The notes: generated by a model from the sequence alone, not told the origin. Shown: positions 34,878 through 44,564, numbered from the stretch's first letter. The stretch: 64,000 nt of DNA from Oceanirhabdus sp. W0125-5 (GCF_027938815.1 NZ_CP115913.1:1336001-1400000), one strand, 5' to 3'. Program-made: numbers and translations.

Positions 34878-36542
34878 ATGAGAGGTTTTGATGGAAAATT
34901 AGTTAAGTTAGGAATTATACTGTTGTGTATGTTATTATTTGCTGGACAATGTGTACAAGCAGTTCAGAGTGAATTTATTATAAAGCAAGGATTTTATGAT
35001 TGTGATAAGGTTTGGAAAATTGTATTTAATGTTCCAATATTAGAAGAGTCACTAGATAATATTGGGGTATTTAAAGATAAAGAAGCAAAAGAAGCTGTAT
35101 CTGGAATAAAGGTTAAGTATGCTGATAAAAGTAAGAAGACAATACTCATATACCCACCAAAGGGAGGATATATGAGAGGAGCATATTACCTAATAATTAA
35201 AAGTAACTTGAAAACCTCTAAAGATGGATTTTCAGATTTTGATAAGGAAATAGTTTCTAAATTTAATGTAGAAACTTTAGTAATGAAAGGAATAAGTTTA
35301 GATAATAACATATTTAAGCATTATGAAGTAGAAGAGGAAATGCTTAATAATGAATTTTGGATAGATAATATAAAAGAGGTTAATGTTTATAAAGATATTG
35401 AGGCAATTAATAGTGCAAATGTTAAAAATGTAGATACTATGTTTGATATATACTCATTAAGAGATTCAATAGCTAAAGATGAGATAATGAAAATGATAAA
35501 TAAATACAAGATCCCAAGTAGAATCATGTTCAATAAAGAAGGAATAGAACTAAAAGATTGGTTTTATGAGGAGATAATTAAAAATACTAATAAGGAACAA
35601 ATTAAGGATGAAACTAAGTTAAGATATGGGGTGGTTACAACACGAAGTGATGTTAGATCATTTCCTACTGATGTTGAGTTTCACAAAGTAAAAGGGGATA
35701 GATTTGATAGGATACAGGAAACCGCTCTTGAAGCAGGAGAGGGAGTAGCTGTTCTACACGAGAGTCTTGATGAAAATTGGTTATTTGTTCAGGGAGAAAA
35801 CTATGCTGGTTGGATGAAAAGAGGTAATGTAGCCTTTGATAGTAGAGAAGAGGTTAAGAAGTTTATTGAGGCAGAAGATTTTATTGTGATCACTCAGGAT
35901 AGAGTTAGTGTTGAATATGATGGAAAGGAATATTTTTATTCTATGGGGGTAAAGTTACCCATAAGGTATAAAGATATGGAAAGAGACAGGATATATGCTT
36001 CTTTACCAATAAGAGATGAGAATGGAAACTTGAAAATAGTTCAAGCAAATATAAATAACATTGATTATTCAGAAGGATATCTTAAAGCTACAAGACAAAA
36101 CATAATAAAACAAGCATTCAAACTACAAGGGACAGTTTATTCATGGGGGGATAAAAATGTCGGTAGAGATTGCTCAAGTACAATAATGGGGATATATAGA
36201 ACTATGGGAATATATCTTCCAAGGAACACTGATGAACAAGAACTTTCATATGGAAGAAGTATAAATCTTAATGGGTTGGATACAGAGAGTAGATATGATA
36301 AGGTTAAGGAACTTGAACCAGGGGATCTGATTTTTATGAATGGACATGAAGTTATGTATATTGGAAGATGGAAAGATAGAGATTATATAATTCATAATTT
36401 TACTGGAGCAACTATTAAGGATGAAAAAGGAACGAGATACGAAGATGTTTTCAGAATGGCAGTTACTCCTTTAGATATGTTATCTGGATCAGGAAAATCT
36501 TATATCAATCTATATAAATCCTATTTAAAGATACTTAATTAA
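34878..36542 (+). CDS. Secreted NlpC/P60 peptidoglycan hydrolase with SH3-type domains
   Basis: 554 residues. A signal peptide (LVKLGIILLCMLLFAGQCVQA) is followed by a region of unknown fold and SH3-like stretches (around 250-315: SFPTDVEFHKVKGDRFDRIQ, GEGVAVLHESLDENWLFVQ, NYAGWMKRGNVA). The C-terminal NlpC/P60 domain has the catalytic Cys432 in GRDCSS and His490 in NGHEVMYIG, with a third polar residue His in YIIHN. It cuts peptide stems in the wall, gamma-D-Glu-diamino acid links being typical. ATG at 34878 is preceded by GATGAGG, a weak site. It may be in a transcript with the flavoprotein and larC downstream. Confidence 0.9.
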   Translation: MRGFDGKLVKLGIILLCMLLFAGQCVQAVQSEFIIKQGFYDCDKVWKIVFNVPILEESLDNIGVFKDKEAKEAVSGIKVKYADKSKKTILIYPPKGGYMRGAYYLIIKSNLKTSKDGFSDFDKEIVSKFNVETLVMKGISLDNNIFKHYEVEEEMLNNEFWIDNIKEVNVYKDIEAINSANVKNVDTMFDIYSLRDSIAKDEIMKMINKYKIPSRIMFNKEGIELKDWFYEEIIKNTNKEQIKDETKLRYGVVTTRSDVRSFPTDVEFHKVKGDRFDRIQETALEAGEGVAVLHESLDENWLFVQGENYAGWMKRGNVAFDSREEVKKFIEAEDFIVITQDRVSVEYDGKEYFYSMGVKLPIRYKDMERDRIYASLPIRDENGNLKIVQANINNIDYSEGYLKATRQNIIKQAFKLQGTVYSWGDKNVGRDCSSTIMGIYRTMGIYLPRNTDEQELSYGRSINLNGLDTESRYDKVKELEPGDLIFMNGHEVMYIGRWKDRDYIIHNFTGATIKDEKGTRYEDVFRMAVTPLDMLSGSGKSYINLYKSYLKILN

Positions 36543-36576
36543 GGGGGATTCATTAAAATACTTTGGAGGGGTTAAA

Positions 36577-37314
36577 TTGAGGAAGAAGATTGTAGGAATA
36601 AGCAGCAGCAGAGTAAATGGAAATACTATTGGAAAGCTTAAAGAAATTGGGGAAATCCTAAAGAAAAAGGGATATGATTTTGAGATTGTACATCTTATGA
36701 AGCATAAGGTTAAAGAATGTATAGGGTGTGAAACGTGTCTTAGAGGGGGAGAGTGCCCTCTTAATGATGATGCTAAGTTTATAATGGAAAAACTAGTTAA
36801 AGCAGATGGTATTGTAATGAGTACACCAGTATATATGTTCAATATTTGTGGTAGACTTAAAACTTTTGCAGATAGAACATGTAAATGGTTTCATAGGACA
36901 GAGCTTTATGGAAAGCCAATACTTAATTTGGCAACAACTTCAGGAGGAGGACTTAGGGAAACTGAGAAATACATGAATCTTCTTGCTGTTGAATGGGGAG
37001 CATATCCTTCAGGGTGTGTTAAAAGAAACGTGATTAACCTTGAAGAAAAAGTGACTGAAAAAGAAATAAAAAAGTTTATCGTAAATCTTGAAAAGGGGAG
37101 TGAAATATTTAAACCTTCCTTAAATATGTTGATAATGTTCAGTGTTCAGAAAGTCCTTGCTCAGAAGGTGCTTAAGCATGATGAAGAATATTGGATTAAA
37201 AAGGGATGGATTGAGAGCGATTATTTTTATAAGTGTAAAATAAATCCCTTGAATAAAGTGCTATCAAAAGCTTTTTATAAGATGATGTACAAAAAGGTTA
37301 AGAAATCTATTTAG
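36577..37314 (+). CDS. Flavodoxin-fold NAD(P)H-dependent FMN reductase with cysteine motif
   Basis: 245 residues. Flavodoxin-like start VGISSSRVNGNTIGKLKEIGEILKKKG binds FMN phosphate. A cluster-type motif CIGCETCLRGGECPLNDD (near residue 49) is typical of iron-sulfur flavoproteins. Then GIVMSTPVYMFNICGRLKTFADRT, the flavin-site loop. It probably moves electrons in the cytoplasm; the partner is unknown. TTG at 36577 follows GGAGGGG. It lies 35 bases after the NlpC/P60 gene and 21 before larC, so the three probably share a transcript. Confidence 0.85.
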   Translation: MRKKIVGISSSRVNGNTIGKLKEIGEILKKKGYDFEIVHLMKHKVKECIGCETCLRGGECPLNDDAKFIMEKLVKADGIVMSTPVYMFNICGRLKTFADRTCKWFHRTELYGKPILNLATTSGGGLRETEKYMNLLAVEWGAYPSGCVKRNVINLEEKVTEKEIKKFIVNLEKGSEIFKPSLNMLIMFSVQKVLAQKVLKHDEEYWIKKGWIESDYFYKCKINPLNKVLSKAFYKMMYKKVKKSI

Positions 37315-37335
37315 TATTACTAAGGAGGAAAAGTG

Positions 37336-38523
37336 TTGAAGATTTTATATTATGATTGTTTTTCAGGGGTAAGTGGTGATATGAACTTAGGTGCATTGAT
37401 AGATATAGGTGTACCTAAAGAAATGTTATTAAGTGAGATAAAGAAATTAAATATAGATGGGATCAATATAGAGTTTTCTAAGAAAGGTAAACATGGGATT
37501 TATGGAACAAAAGTAGATGTTAAATATGAAGAAGGTCATGTTCACAGAAATATAAATGATATAAGAGAAATACTTGATAAAAGTGAACTGAGTGAAAATA
37601 TTAAGAAACGTGCAATGGATATGTTTATATTAATTGGAGAAGCTGAAGGAAAAGTTCATAATAAATCCTTAGATAAGATACATTTTCATGAGGTAGGTGC
37701 AATTGATTCTATTGTTGATGTTGTAGGAGCTGCTATATGCCTTGAATATTTGGATGTTGATGAGATTTGGTGTTCTACAGTGCAGTTAGGTGGAGGTTTT
37801 GTAAAGTGTGCTCATGGGATAATACCAGTTCCAGCACCAGCTGTTTGTGAGATACTTAAAGATGTTCCTGTAAAAAGTGGGCTTGTTGAATTTGAGACAA
37901 CAACTCCAACTGGAGCGGCAATTATAAAAGGAAATGTAGACAAGTATACAGATACACCACAGTATAAAATATTAAAAACCGGATATGGTGTAGGAACACG
38001 TGATATGGATATACCGAATGTTTTAAGAGTACATATTGGGGAAGTTTCAGAAGGTGAAAATAAAGATGACTTTATAATGAATAGAGAATTAATGATTGAG
38101 TGTAATATTGATGATATGAAAGCTGAGAGATTTGATTTTATCATGGAAGAAATATTTGAGATAGGTGCAAAAGATGTATTTATTGAAAATATTATTATGA
38201 AGAAATCCAGACCAGGGGTAAAATTAGGTGTATTATGTAATGAAAATATAAGCGATGATGTAATTAAATTTATTTTTAAGAATACAACTTCATTAGGCAT
38301 TAGAAAATACTTAGTTGATAAGGTTATGATGAGAAGAGAAGTTCAAGAACTTATGACGCCATGGGGACATATTAAAGTAAAGAGTGCCTTAATTGGAGAT
38401 GAAGTGGTGAAGTTTAAAGGTGAATATGAAGATATTAAGAAAATTGTTAAAGAGAATGGGATATCCTTTAATCAGGTAGAGGAATACATTGTTAAAAACG
38501 TTAGAAGGCAGATGAAGAAATAA
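37336..38523 (+). CDS. larC: Nickel pincer cofactor biosynthesis protein LarC
   Basis: 395 residues. It begins KILYYDCFSGVSGDMNLGALIDIG, the LarC N-terminus, with a metal-binding His stretch (EEGHVHRNINDI; LDKIHFHEVGAIDS) and C-terminal domain including PNVLRVHIGE and IDDMKAERFDFIME. LarC inserts nickel into the pincer cofactor of lactate racemase-type enzymes. In some Lactobacillus the gene is split and frameshifted; here it is continuous. Neither larA, larB nor larE is in the window. I chose TTG at 37336, seven bases after GGAGG; GTG at 37333 is also possible. Confidence 0.9.
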   Translation: MKILYYDCFSGVSGDMNLGALIDIGVPKEMLLSEIKKLNIDGINIEFSKKGKHGIYGTKVDVKYEEGHVHRNINDIREILDKSELSENIKKRAMDMFILIGEAEGKVHNKSLDKIHFHEVGAIDSIVDVVGAAICLEYLDVDEIWCSTVQLGGGFVKCAHGIIPVPAPAVCEILKDVPVKSGLVEFETTTPTGAAIIKGNVDKYTDTPQYKILKTGYGVGTRDMDIPNVLRVHIGEVSEGENKDDFIMNRELMIECNIDDMKAERFDFIMEEIFEIGAKDVFIENIIMKKSRPGVKLGVLCNENISDDVIKFIFKNTTSLGIRKYLVDKVMMRREVQELMTPWGHIKVKSALIGDEVVKFKGEYEDIKKIVKENGISFNQVEEYIVKNVRRQMKK

Positions 38524-38534
38524 CTTCATCTGCC
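38507..38534. terminator. Hairpin across the larC stop codon
   Basis: GGCAGATGAAG pairs with CTTCATCTGCC across AAATAA. It lies between convergent genes; the following T run is modest. Confidence 0.65.
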
Positions 38535-38564
38535 ATTTATATTAACAGCCCTCCTTAGGAGGTG

Positions 38565-39698
38565 CTAGGGACAAGAGGAAAGCTTCTTAATGGTTTCGTA
38601 AGCATTAATGGTCTTCTTAGCTGTATCTTCCCAAGAAAATAATTTAGCTCTTTCTAATCCCTTCTTTGATAGTGTACTTTTTAGTGTATCATCATGGATA
38701 ATTTTACACATTGCATCACTTATTGAATCTACTTTATACGGATCAATTGGAATGCAGCAATCACCAACAACTTCAGGAATAGAAGTTGTATTTGAACATA
38801 TTACTGGTGTTCCACAACTCATAGCTTCTAAAGGTGGAAGTCCAAATCCTTCGTAAAAGGATGGGTATACAAAAACTTCACAACCATTGTAAAAACTACT
38901 CACATCTTCTTCTGGTATAAAGCCAGCAAAAATAACATGATCCTCAATCTTCAAATCAGTACACATGGAGACAAGTTTTTGACTTTTATCTCTATATGAT
39001 CCTAATATAACAAGCTTTACATCTTCAATTAATGATGAACGTACTTTAGCATAGGCTTCAATTAATGAATGAACGTTTTTTCTATCACTAAATCCTCCCA
39101 TGTATAATATAAATTTATTGTTTATATTATATTTTTCTTTAAGAAAGTTTTTACAGGTTTCCTTATTTAATGGACAGAAGTTAAAGTTTGTAGCCAAAGG
39201 AGTTACAAATATTCTGTCAGGATCGAAGGAAGGAAAGAATCTCATAATATCACTTTTAGAATATTCAGATACAGTGATAAGTCCATCGCAAGAGTCTATT
39301 ATGTTAGGTATTTCTTTTAAAAATTTACATAGGTAACCTCTTCCCACTGTTTCAGGCATAATATACGGTATGAGGTCGTGTATTGTTGCAACTTTTAAGC
39401 AGTTAATTTCATTATTAAGTCCTATTCCATTTTGAGGAACATGATACAGTTCAATATTATTTTTCTGCAAGTTATATGGGAAAAAATGTTGTTGAAAAAA
39501 TCTATGATGTTTCTTTGAGGTTAATATTTTTTTACAAGGATTTTTTAATATATAATCTTTACATTTGCCAGACCAGTATAGTAAGTAGTCGTTATCTGAA
39601 TCTAATGAGAGAAGCTCTCTTAGAAGGTTTTCAGTATAAGTACCAATACCAGTGCCATGATACCATGTGGCACTTCGACTATCTATGGCTATTTTCAT
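38565..39698 (-). CDS. Glycosyltransferase family 4, spore-coat-associated type
   Basis: 377 residues. Begins MKIAIDSRSATWYHGTGIGTYTENLLREL and shows HDLIPYIMPETVGRG in the acceptor half. The donor half shows YMGGFSDRKNVHSLIEAY and [30 protein letters not shown]. It is closely similar to the gene at 50115, which has the same length. I chose ATG at 39698, about five bases after AGGAGTG, since the frame's upstream extension lacks a site. It lies beside three CotS-like genes, and a role in glycosylating spore surface material is inferred from that. Confidence 0.87.
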   Translation of the reverse strand: MKIAIDSRSATWYHGTGIGTYTENLLRELLSLDSDNDYLLYWSGKCKDYILKNPCKKILTSKKHHRFFQQHFFPYNLQKNNIELYHVPQNGIGLNNEINCLKVATIHDLIPYIMPETVGRGYLCKFLKEIPNIIDSCDGLITVSEYSKSDIMRFFPSFDPDRIFVTPLATNFNFCPLNKETCKNFLKEKYNINNKFILYMGGFSDRKNVHSLIEAYAKVRSSLIEDVKLVILGSYRDKSQKLVSMCTDLKIEDHVIFAGFIPEEDVSSFYNGCEVFVYPSFYEGFGLPPLEAMSCGTPVICSNTTSIPEVVGDCCIPIDPYKVDSISDAMCKIIHDDTLKSTLSKKGLERAKLFSWEDTAKKTINAYETIKKLSSCP

Positions 39699-39882
39699 TG
39701 AATCACTCCTAACGAGTATAGAGTATATTGTTAGTATATTAATAAACATAAAAAAGTGTGCTTTCACATATTAATAATAATTTTCATATACTACATAGTA
39801 AATATATTTTGTTTTAAATTAAACATACTTGTATTGATAACTGGGGATTCGTAATAAGAAACCATTGTACTTTAGAAAAGCA

Positions 39883-40120
39883 AGTTGAAAGTGGAAAATT
39901 GAAAGTTGAAAACGTAGGATATTTCTCTTCGAGAAATTTTAATCATATTGTTCTTCGGATAAGAATAGTTTACTCGTTTCATCTAAATGAAACCTTGTAT
40001 TCTAAATTACAATATTTTATCTAAAGATAAAATGAGTAGACCACTCTTGTTCTATAGAACAATAAAATATAGTTTTACGGAGCAAAACCTCCATCGTTTT
40101 CCACTTTCCATTTTCAACTG
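39883..40120 (+). repeat. Element 1, copy I (complete, GAAAGTT-type ends)
   Basis: Complete copy between divergent genes. Both ends are made of TTGAAAG/TGGAAAA units instead of AATGGAG units, and still pair with each other. Hairpins ATTTCTC/GAGAAAT, GTTTCAT/ATGAAAC, ATTTTATC/GATAAAAT and GTTTT/AAAAC are kept. Confidence 0.85.
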
Positions 40121-40171
40121 TTCAGTTATGTTTTATGTCATAATGGTTATCTATTATGAATCAAATTAAGT

Positions 40172-40199
40172 ACGGTTACAAATTTTAAAACATAGAATA
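40172..40199 (+). promoter_or_regulatory. Possible sigma-K-type promoter of the first cotS gene
   Basis: AC, 17 bases, CATAGAATA matches the sporulation sigma-K consensus (AC ... CATAnnnTA), ending 19 bases before the TTG start at 40219. Confidence 0.5.
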
Positions 40200-40218
40200 T
40201 TTTATTGGGAGGCCTAAG

Positions 40219-41223
40219 TTGAATATAGGAGATGTACAAAATTCAATAGAAGTGGCATATGGATTTAATATTGAATCTATAAAGAAAATCAAAAATGTAT
40301 ACAGAATTAAAGTGAAAGGAAGATATTATTGCTTTAAGGTTATAAAGTATAAATTTGGGCATTTCCTTTTCATATTATCTGCAATGAAACATCTTCAGAA
40401 GAATGGCTTCGAGTATATACCAAAGTTTATAAAATCAGTAAAAGGTGAAGAATATATTGAATTAGATGGAAAATATGCATATTTAACTGAATGGATGTGT
40501 TCTAGAGAGTGCAATTATGATAACCCATTAGACATTAAGGTTGCCTCAGAGAAATTGGCAGAACTGCATAAAAAAAGTATTGGCTTTCAACTTAATGAGA
40601 AGATGAGACCAAGAGTGGGATGGAATAGATGGATTGAAATATTTTTAACTAGAAGAGATGAAATTTTGGATTTTAAAAGAAGAATAATTGAGAAACAAAA
40701 TAAGAGTGAATTTGATATTAAGTATTTTAATGAAATTGAAAAAGAAATTTACAGATGTGAGAGAGCTGTTGATAACTTAAAGAAAAGTGATTATAGATTT
40801 GTAATGAAAAAAGAGATAACCAAACATGGTTTTTGTCATCATGACTATGCAAATCATAACGTTTTGATTTGTAACAATGGAGATGTAAGTATAATAGATT
40901 TTGATTACTGCATGTTGGACTCACACCTTCATGATCTAGCAAGTTTGCTTATAAGAAGAATGAAGAATGGAAAGTGGAGCATGGAGAATGCAAAATTTAT
41001 TTTAGATTGTTATAATGACAAAAAAGTCATATATAATAATGAGATACCTATTATGTCAGCCTTTATTGAGTTTCCGCAGGCTTTCTGGCAAGTGGGAATA
41101 CAGTATTATTGGGAGGAACAGCCTTGGGGAGAAGAATTCTTTTTAAAGAAGCTTCAGAAGATACTAGTTGATAGAGAAGAGAGACAAGAGTTTGTTAACG
41201 AATTTAAGTTGTTTAAGCTTTGA
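40219..41223 (+). CDS. CotS family spore coat kinase-like protein
   Basis: 334 residues, fold of the aminoglycoside/choline kinase family. Key kinase parts are kept: a Lys after a glycine-poor loop (KGRYYCFKVIK), catalytic CHHDYANHNVLI (Asp209) and metal-binding IIDFDYC (Asp227). CotS proteins occur in spore coats or act on surface glycans; the substrate is unknown. TTG at 40219 follows GGGAGG by seven bases. It is followed after nine bases by a degenerate paralogue and then by a third family member, so this is one operon, downstream of a sigma-K-like promoter. Confidence 0.9.
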   Translation: MNIGDVQNSIEVAYGFNIESIKKIKNVYRIKVKGRYYCFKVIKYKFGHFLFILSAMKHLQKNGFEYIPKFIKSVKGEEYIELDGKYAYLTEWMCSRECNYDNPLDIKVASEKLAELHKKSIGFQLNEKMRPRVGWNRWIEIFLTRRDEILDFKRRIIEKQNKSEFDIKYFNEIEKEIYRCERAVDNLKKSDYRFVMKKEITKHGFCHHDYANHNVLICNNGDVSIIDFDYCMLDSHLHDLASLLIRRMKNGKWSMENAKFILDCYNDKKVIYNNEIPIMSAFIEFPQAFWQVGIQYYWEEQPWGEEFFLKKLQKILVDREERQEFVNEFKLFKL

Positions 41224-41232
41224 GGTGATATA

Positions 41233-42003
41233 GTGGATCGGTTAATTAATTTTAAAGAATATATTATCAGGAGAGGTGTATTGGTCACTGAATTTCATAT
41301 GGGGAATATGAATAAAATGACTAATAATAATGAAATAACAATAACATATAATGATGTGCAGAAATTTATCTTGTCTATGAATGAATTTCATCGTAAGGCT
41401 ATGGGATTTGATAATTACATGATAGAGAAATTACCTAATAGAAATGGTATATTATTTGAACAATATAAGATATTATATAGAAAAGTTAATAGACATATTG
41501 AGAAACTTAAGGTTAATGGAGCAGAAGATTGTTGTCAAGATATGATTCTAAAAGATGGAAGTGAAATCCTTAAAAGGGCTAAGAAAGCTTTAGATTATAA
41601 TGGGTTTGATAATTATATATCTGTTTTAAGACGGAGTATGGAAAGAGTAGAGATATGCGTAGGGAATTGTAAATTAGGAAATATTATTGGAAATTATCCT
41701 GTAATGGTTATGGACATATCTCAATGTGGATATGATGTTGTAGAAAATGATTTAATTAAGTTTATTGTAAGGTTGAAGAGAAAAAATATTATTCTGGATT
41801 GGAAGAGTATAGCTGAAGAGTTTATAGAATGTGAGGAGTTGGATGAGAACAGCAGAATATATATTCAATCATGTTTATCATACCCCTATGAGTTTATGAG
41901 AAACTGTTTAAGATACTTTCAAGGAAAAAAAGATTGGTCACCTGAGAGATATAGAGAGAAGCTTCAGAGAACGATAATTCAAGATGGAGATTCAATAATT
42001 TGA
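41233..42003 (+). CDS. Degenerate CotS-like protein, probable pseudokinase
   Basis: 256 residues, about 80 shorter than its neighbours. The N-terminal ATP-binding lobe is mostly missing. Where the paralogues have CHHDYANHN it reads CVGNCKLGNIIG, so the catalytic Asp is absent; where they have IDFDYC it reads MDISQCGYD, so the Asp-Phe-Asp is partly lost. The later helices (SIAEEFIE; YPYEFMRNCLRYFQGKKDW) still match CotS. GTG at 41233 follows TGAGGTG. It is open throughout, in the middle of an operon, so it may serve as a binding or structural partner rather than being simple debris. Confidence 0.78.
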   Translation: MDRLINFKEYIIRRGVLVTEFHMGNMNKMTNNNEITITYNDVQKFILSMNEFHRKAMGFDNYMIEKLPNRNGILFEQYKILYRKVNRHIEKLKVNGAEDCCQDMILKDGSEILKRAKKALDYNGFDNYISVLRRSMERVEICVGNCKLGNIIGNYPVMVMDISQCGYDVVENDLIKFIVRLKRKNIILDWKSIAEEFIECEELDENSRIYIQSCLSYPYEFMRNCLRYFQGKKDWSPERYREKLQRTIIQDGDSII

Positions 42004-42017
42004 AGGTGGTAAATATT

Positions 42018-43040
42018 ATGGAAACAAGAATTAAGGACAGAGAATATTTGAAACAGTATGATCTAGATATGGAGATTTTTAAAGAATTTAATTTGGATAT
42101 TGTTGATGTTATTCCAACAAGAAAAGTTTATATGGCAATTGGTGAAGATAAGGAGTATGTTCTAAAAAGAGTTGACTATAAAAAAGAGGATATTTATTTT
42201 ATTAAATATATTCTTGATTCCTTTAAGAATAATGGGTTTAAAAGAGTATTTGATTATGTTAAAACTAGAGATGGGTCATTATATTTAACATATGAAGGAA
42301 GTACTTATTGTATGATGGAGTATGTACAAGGGAGAGAATGTCAATGTTCAAATCCTATAGATATAGCTATTGCAACAAGGGGAATAGCCGAACTTCATAT
42401 AGCAGGAAAGAATATTGAGGTGAATATTCCTGAGAAGAATCTTCTTGGAAAGATGGAACAAATTTTAAGTAATAAAATGCAAATAATTAAAGAAATTCAA
42501 AAGGAAGTAAGTAAGTTCCCTCATTTTAGAGAGTTTGATGAAATGTTCATGGAAAATGTACAGTATTATGTTGATCAGATGAAAAATAGTATTAAAGGTA
42601 TTAAAAAAAGTTCTTATAAAGAATTATGTGAAAATAATATGTATCACACAATATGCCATCATGATCTTGCATATCATAATATCTTAATTAATGATGAAAA
42701 AGCTTTTTTTGTTGATTTTGATTATGCTATTAGAGATCTTAAAGTTCATGACTTAAGGAATTTTATTAATAAGGTTATGAAGGAATATTTCTATGATATT
42801 GATGTAGCTGAAAAAATTATTCTTGAATATAGAAAGGCAAATACTCTTGATAAGAAAGAAATAGAAGTATTATATTATTTGTTGATGTTTCCTGAGGATT
42901 TTTACAGCATATCAGCAGCTTATTATAAAAGGTTGAAGAATTGGGAAGAGGGAACATTTATAAAGAGATTTGAAAAAAAAGCAGCGTTTAGAGAAGACCG
43001 TGAAAGGTTTTTGATTGAGTTTAAAAACAGATTCTTGTAA
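42018..43040 (+). CDS. CotS family spore coat kinase-like protein
   Basis: 340 residues. It shows YVLKRVDYKK as the N-lobe Lys region, CHHDLAYHNILIN as the catalytic loop, FFVDFDYA as the metal site and FPEDFYSISAAYYKRLKNWEEGTF at the C-terminus. ATG at 42018 is eight bases after GAAGGTGG; a TTG at 42000 overlaps the previous stop and lacks a site. Third gene of the cotS operon. Probably acts on or resides in the spore coat. Confidence 0.9.
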   Translation: METRIKDREYLKQYDLDMEIFKEFNLDIVDVIPTRKVYMAIGEDKEYVLKRVDYKKEDIYFIKYILDSFKNNGFKRVFDYVKTRDGSLYLTYEGSTYCMMEYVQGRECQCSNPIDIAIATRGIAELHIAGKNIEVNIPEKNLLGKMEQILSNKMQIIKEIQKEVSKFPHFREFDEMFMENVQYYVDQMKNSIKGIKKSSYKELCENNMYHTICHHDLAYHNILINDEKAFFVDFDYAIRDLKVHDLRNFINKVMKEYFYDIDVAEKIILEYRKANTLDKKEIEVLYYLLMFPEDFYSISAAYYKRLKNWEEGTFIKRFEKKAAFREDRERFLIEFKNRFL

Positions 43041-43045
43041 AAACA

Positions 43046-43287
43046 AATGGATAATGTATAATTGATAATGAGCGATATTTCTCTTCGAGAAATTTTAATC
43101 TTTATGTGCCATGGACAGTATGCGTTTACTCGTTTCATTAACATGAAACATTGTATTTTAAATACAATATTTTATCTCAAGATAAAATGAGTTAAATCCT
43201 AATGTTCTTCAGAATAATAAAATGTAGTTTCTGACGCCAGTCAGAAACATCCATCATTATACATTGTCCATTATCAATTATACATTA
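43046..43287 (+). repeat. Element 1, copy J (complete)
   Basis: Complete copy starting about five bases after the cotS operon. Ends of AATGGATAATGTATAATTGATAATG and its inverse match closely; ATTTCTC/GAGAAAT, GTTTCAT/ATGAAAC, ATTTTATC/GATAAAAT and GTTTCTGACG/GTCAGAAAC are visible. Confidence 0.88.
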
Positions 43288-43410
43288 TTTTTAGAGTGCG
43301 GTTTAACCTGTTTTATTTGGGTGAAAGTTTTCAAAATTGTAAAAAAATGATTGATAAATAAATATCTCTGTGATAATATTAGCTTGAAAGAAAAAGCTCA
43401 CATAAATTGT

Positions 43411-43580
43411 GAATTTAGGTTCTTTTTTAAGATTAATAGGGAAAGAGGTGTAAATCCTCTACAGCCCCCGCTACTGTAAGAATGTATGAAACCTAGGTAT
43501 GCCACTACAATATTAGTTTGTGGGAAGGTTAGGGAGTAAATTGATATTCGAGTCAGGAGACCTGCCTAAAATTCAAAGTA
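43411..43580 (+). ncRNA. Cobalamin riboswitch
   Basis: Contains the conserved core AGCCCCCGCTACTGT and, downstream, the B12 box GAGTCAGGAGACCTGCC, with the GGGAA-GAGGTG segments in the expected order. Located upstream of cbiMNQO. Binding of adenosylcobalamin should reduce expression of the cobalt importer. A terminator (43713-43743) follows in the leader. Confidence 0.92.
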
Positions 43581-43712
43581 TATCTTCGGAGGGAAGAGAT
43601 TGCTGTTAGTGAAGAGTTTATATTATCACAGTTTAACCATTTTTAGAGAAGTATGATAAATTTGAAGTTCTCTTTTTGGTATATGTAATAATCAAATTCT
43701 TAACATAACACG

Positions 43713-43743
43713 ATACTGTCCTACGGGTCAGTCTTTTTTTTTG
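43713..43743 (+). terminator. Terminator in the cbi leader
   Basis: ACTG-TCC pairs with GGG-TCAGT around TAC, followed by nine T interrupted once. It lies between the riboswitch and cbiM and is the probable expression platform. Confidence 0.75.
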
Positions 43744-43829
43744 CCTTGTGTTTTTACATGGTTCTTCCTTAGTTATGTGAGCGTATATTAAAAATCATTT
43801 TGTGATTTTTAAAGAGGAGGAGAAAGGTT

Positions 43830-44564
43830 ATGAAAGCAAAAATCAAGTTATTCATCATCATGGCATTTGTCTTTGTTATGGCACCTGTCACAGTACAAGC
43901 TATGCATATTATGGAAGGATTTCTTCCATTAGGATGGGCTATATTTTGGTCTGTTGCATGTATACCATTTTTAATTATAGGTTTGAAAAAATTAAGAGAA
44001 ATCTATGGAGCAAATAGTACAAATAAAATGCTTTTAGCTCTATGTGGTGCATTTGTTTTCGTTTTATCAGCACTTAAGATACCATCTGTTACTGGAAGTT
44101 GTTCACACCCAACAGGAGTTGGACTAGGAGCGGTTATGTTTGGACCTTCTGTAATGAGTATATTAGGAATCATAGTTTTATTATTTCAATCATTACTTTT
44201 AGCACATGGTGGGTTAACGTCCTTAGGTGCAAATACATTCTCAATGGCAATTGCAGGACCATTTGTTGCTTATGGAGTGTACAAGTTCATGAAGAAAAGA
44301 GGAGCTAGTGTTGGAGTATGTGTATTTTTAGCTACTGCACTAGGGGATTTGGCAACATATTGTGTTACAGCAGTTCAGTTAGCGTTAGCACATCCAGATC
44401 CTGTTGGAGGAATTACAGCTTCATTAACAAAGTTCTTAGGAATCTTTGCTGTAACTCAAGTACCTCTAGCAATTATTGAGGGATTAGTATCAGCATTGAT
44501 ATTTATTGTTTTAATTGAGAATAAAGCTTTAAGAGAGGACGGTGCTATAAATGAAATCTACTAA
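43830..44564 (+). CDS. cbiM: Cobalt transport protein CbiM
   Basis: 244 residues. After a hydrophobic leader ([18 protein letters not shown]), the mature N-terminus begins [16 protein letters not shown]: the M-H-I-M-E-G-F stretch binds Co2+ through its N-terminal amine and His. The later [18 protein letters not shown] stretch and several membrane helices complete the family picture. It is the substrate-specific part of an ECF-type cobalt importer. ATG at 43830 follows GAGGAGGAG. It overlaps cbiN by 14 bases and is controlled by the cobalamin riboswitch. Confidence 0.95.
   Translation: MKAKIKLFIIMAFVFVMAPVTVQAMHIMEGFLPLGWAIFWSVACIPFLIIGLKKLREIYGANSTNKMLLALCGAFVFVLSALKIPSVTGSCSHPTGVGLGAVMFGPSVMSILGIIVLLFQSLLLAHGGLTSLGANTFSMAIAGPFVAYGVYKFMKKRGASVGVCVFLATALGDLATYCVTAVQLALAHPDPVGGITASLTKFLGIFAVTQVPLAIIEGLVSALIFIVLIENKALREDGAINEIY

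Noticed and set aside
37333..38523. Programmed frameshift in larC
   Set aside because: The gene is one continuous frame here, unlike the split larC1/larC2 of some lactobacilli.
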